64,000 nt of DNA from Campylobacter jejuni (GTDB lineage: Bacteria > Campylobacterota > Campylobacteria > Campylobacterales > Campylobacteraceae), in NCBI RefSeq assembly GCF_001457695.1, contig NZ_LN831025.1, positions 1,116,001 through 1,180,000 on the forward strand, read 5' to 3'. Below, in pieces: positions 62,639-64,000 of the stretch. Every line of letters starts with the position of its first letter. Position 1 is the stretch's first letter. A program made the translations under genes and the position numbers. The notes beneath the pieces are model-generated. The model did not search any database. It was not told where the DNA came from and saw only the letters and a list, made by a program, of their open reading frames with translations.

Positions 62639-64000
62639 ATCTAAAGCAAATAAGCGTTATTATCATCGTAAAAAATGCAGAGCAAACCTTGCTTGAGTGT
62701 TTAAATTCTTTAAAAGATTTTGATGAAATTATTTTACTTAACAATGAAAGTAGTGATAATACCCTAAATATAGCTAATGAATTTAAAAAAGATTTTGCTA
62801 ATTTGTACATTTACCACAGTGCTTTTATAGGTTTTGGAGCTTTAAAAAATCTTGCTTTAAGCTATGCAAAAAATGATTGGATTTTAAGCATTGATGCTGA
62901 TGAAGTACTTGAAAATGAGTGTATTAAAGAGCTTAAAAATTTAGAACTTCAAGAAGATAATATCATCGCACTTAGTCGGAAAAATCTCTATAAAGGCGAA
63001 TGGATAAAGGCTTGTGGTTGGTCGCCTGATTATGTTTTAAGAATTTTTAATAAAAATTTCACTCGTTTTAATGATAATTTAGTGCATGAAAGCCTTGTTT
63101 TACCAAGTAATGTTAAAAAAATTCATCTTAAAAATGGATTAAGGCATTATGCTTTTAGAGATATTTCTCACTTAATCAATAAAATGCAGTACTACTCAAG
63201 CCTTTGGGCAAAACAAAATATACATAAAAAAAGTGGTGTTTTAAAAGCAAATTTAAGAGCTTTTTGGACTTTTTTTAGAAATTATTTTTTAAAAAATGGC
63301 TTTTTGTATGGTTATCAAGGCTTTACGATCAGCGTTTGCAATGCCTTAGGGACTTTTTTTAAATATATGAAATTATATGAACTTCAAAAGCAAAAGCCAA
63401 AAACTTGTGCTTTAATAATAACAACCTATAATCAAAAAGAACGCCTTAAATTAGTGCTTGATAGTGTTAAAAATCTAACCTTTTTACCCAATGAAGTTTT
63501 AATCGCAGATGATGGTAGCAAAGAAGATACAGCAAGGCTTATTGAAGAATATCAAAAAGATTTTCCTTGCTCTTTAAAACACATTTGGCAAGAAGATGAG
63601 GGTTTTCGCGCTGCAAAAAATAGAAATAATGCCATTAGAGTTTCTAAAAGTGAATATATAATTTTAATTGACGGTGATATGATTTTAGAAAAAGACTTTA
63701 TAAAAAATCATTTCGAATTTGCGAAACGCAAAGTAATTTTACAAGGTTCAAGAGTAATTTTAAATAAAAATGAAAGCGAAGAAATCTTAAAAAATGATGA
63801 TTATAGTTTAGCTTTTAGTAAAAAAGATTTTAAAAGCTATAAAAATTCTTTTTTAGCCAAAATTATCTATAAAATTTCAAAAATAGATCAAAAATTTTTT
63901 AATACCAAAGAAATAATAAAGGGAAGTAAAACCTGCAATATGAGTTTTTTTAAAGCCGATTTTGATGAACTTGATGGTTTTAATGAAAATTTTATTGGTT
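62635..64000 (+). CDS. lgtF: Two-domain LOS glucosyltransferase, cut by window end
   Basis: Open from ATG at 62635 to the window edge (455 codons, no stop seen), overlapping htrB by 4 bases. Domain 1 (about 1-230) is a WaaE/KdtX-like GT2: ISVIIIVKNAEQTLLECL and the DxD site LSIDADEVLE. Domain 2 (from about 258) is another GT2: CALIITTYNQKERLKLVL, LIADDGSKEDT and ILIDGDMILE. In C. jejuni the two-domain LgtF adds glucose to HepI and HepII; single-domain forms add only one. Both domains have intact acidic motifs here, so the two-glucose form is expected. The C-terminal end is missing. Confidence 0.88.
   Translation, partial: MNLKQISVIIIVKNAEQTLLECLNSLKDFDEIILLNNESSDNTLNIANEFKKDFANLYIYHSAFIGFGALKNLALSYAKNDWILSIDADEVLENECIKELKNLELQEDNIIALSRKNLYKGEWIKACGWSPDYVLRIFNKNFTRFNDNLVHESLVLPSNVKKIHLKNGLRHYAFRDISHLINKMQYYSSLWAKQNIHKKSGVLKANLRAFWTFFRNYFLKNGFLYGYQGFTISVCNALGTFFKYMKLYELQKQKPKTCALIITTYNQKERLKLVLDSVKNLTFLPNEVLIADDGSKEDTARLIEEYQKDFPCSLKHIWQEDEGFRAAKNRNNAIRVSKSEYIILIDGDMILEKDFIKNHFEFAKRKVILQGSRVILNKNESEEILKNDDYSLAFSKKDFKSYKNSFLAKIIYKISKIDQKFFNTKEIIKGSKTCNMSFFKADFDELDGFNENFIG

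Overview
The window is a contiguous, strongly AT-rich, densely packed chromosomal segment of Campylobacter jejuni. I recognise it by gene content and order: lon, fliW-proC-ctsT, the sec-leuS-mfd block, pyrB-pepF, truB-csrA-ispE-smpB, clpS-clpA-aat, ftsH-prmA-cheY, the complete pgl protein N-glycosylation locus, and the start of the lipooligosaccharide (LOS) core locus. The closest familiar gene order is that of strain NCTC 11168, roughly Cj1070 to Cj1135. I see no tRNA, rRNA, insertion sequence, prophage, CRISPR array or frameshifted gene. No gene-free stretch reaches 300 bases; the longest is the 236 bases between lnt and metK.

Layout. 1-898 (+): rpsF 3' end, ssb and rpsR. 959-3998 (-): lon and a BamD-like lipoprotein. 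4098-6686 (+): a sigma-54-type promoter followed by fliW, proC and three pseudopilin-like genes. 6683-22619 (-): a 16 kb chain of overlapping or nearly touching genes, transcribed from yajC to hemD. It covers Sec translocation, leucyl-tRNA synthetase, LptE, folate, cell shape (M23 peptidase plus bactofilin), DNA repair (mfd and a MagIII-like glycosylase), thiamine and haem. 22592-23917 (+): lnt, whose start overlaps the start of yajC. 23960-24141: a candidate structured RNA. 24154-25350 (-): metK. 25490-37738 (+): sstT, pyrB, pepF, an SspB-like gene, a UvrD-type helicase, truB, csrA, ispE, smpB, a thioredoxin-like lipoprotein, clpS, clpA and aat. 37761-40132 (-): a soluble two-PAS chemoreceptor, a MarC-family protein and msrB. 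40222-41019 (+): a ferritin-like DUF455 protein. 41010-45563 (-): pssA, psd, ftsH, prmA and cheY. 45676-59815 (-): pglG, F, E, D, C, A, B, J, I, H, K and gne. 59873-60667 (-): an exonuclease. 60733-64000 (+): waaC, htrB and lgtF (cut by the window end).

How the genes work together. Gne makes UDP-GalNAc. PglF, PglE and PglD make UDP-diNAcBac. PglC, A, J, H and I build the heptasaccharide on undecaprenyl phosphate, PglK flips it, and PglB transfers it to D/E-x-N-x-S/T sequons. Several envelope proteins encoded in the same window carry such sequons. FliW and CsrA, an antagonistic pair controlling flagellin translation, are both present 28 kb apart. A proteolysis theme runs through the middle: Lon, FtsH, ClpA, ClpS, Aat, SmpB and a possible SspB-like adaptor.

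The observations most worth a second look are the bistable candidate RNA beside metK, the sigma-54 motif driving fliW and the pseudopilin genes, the SspB-like protein, the MagIII-like glycosylase, and the absence of the small wlaJ gene from the pgl cluster.
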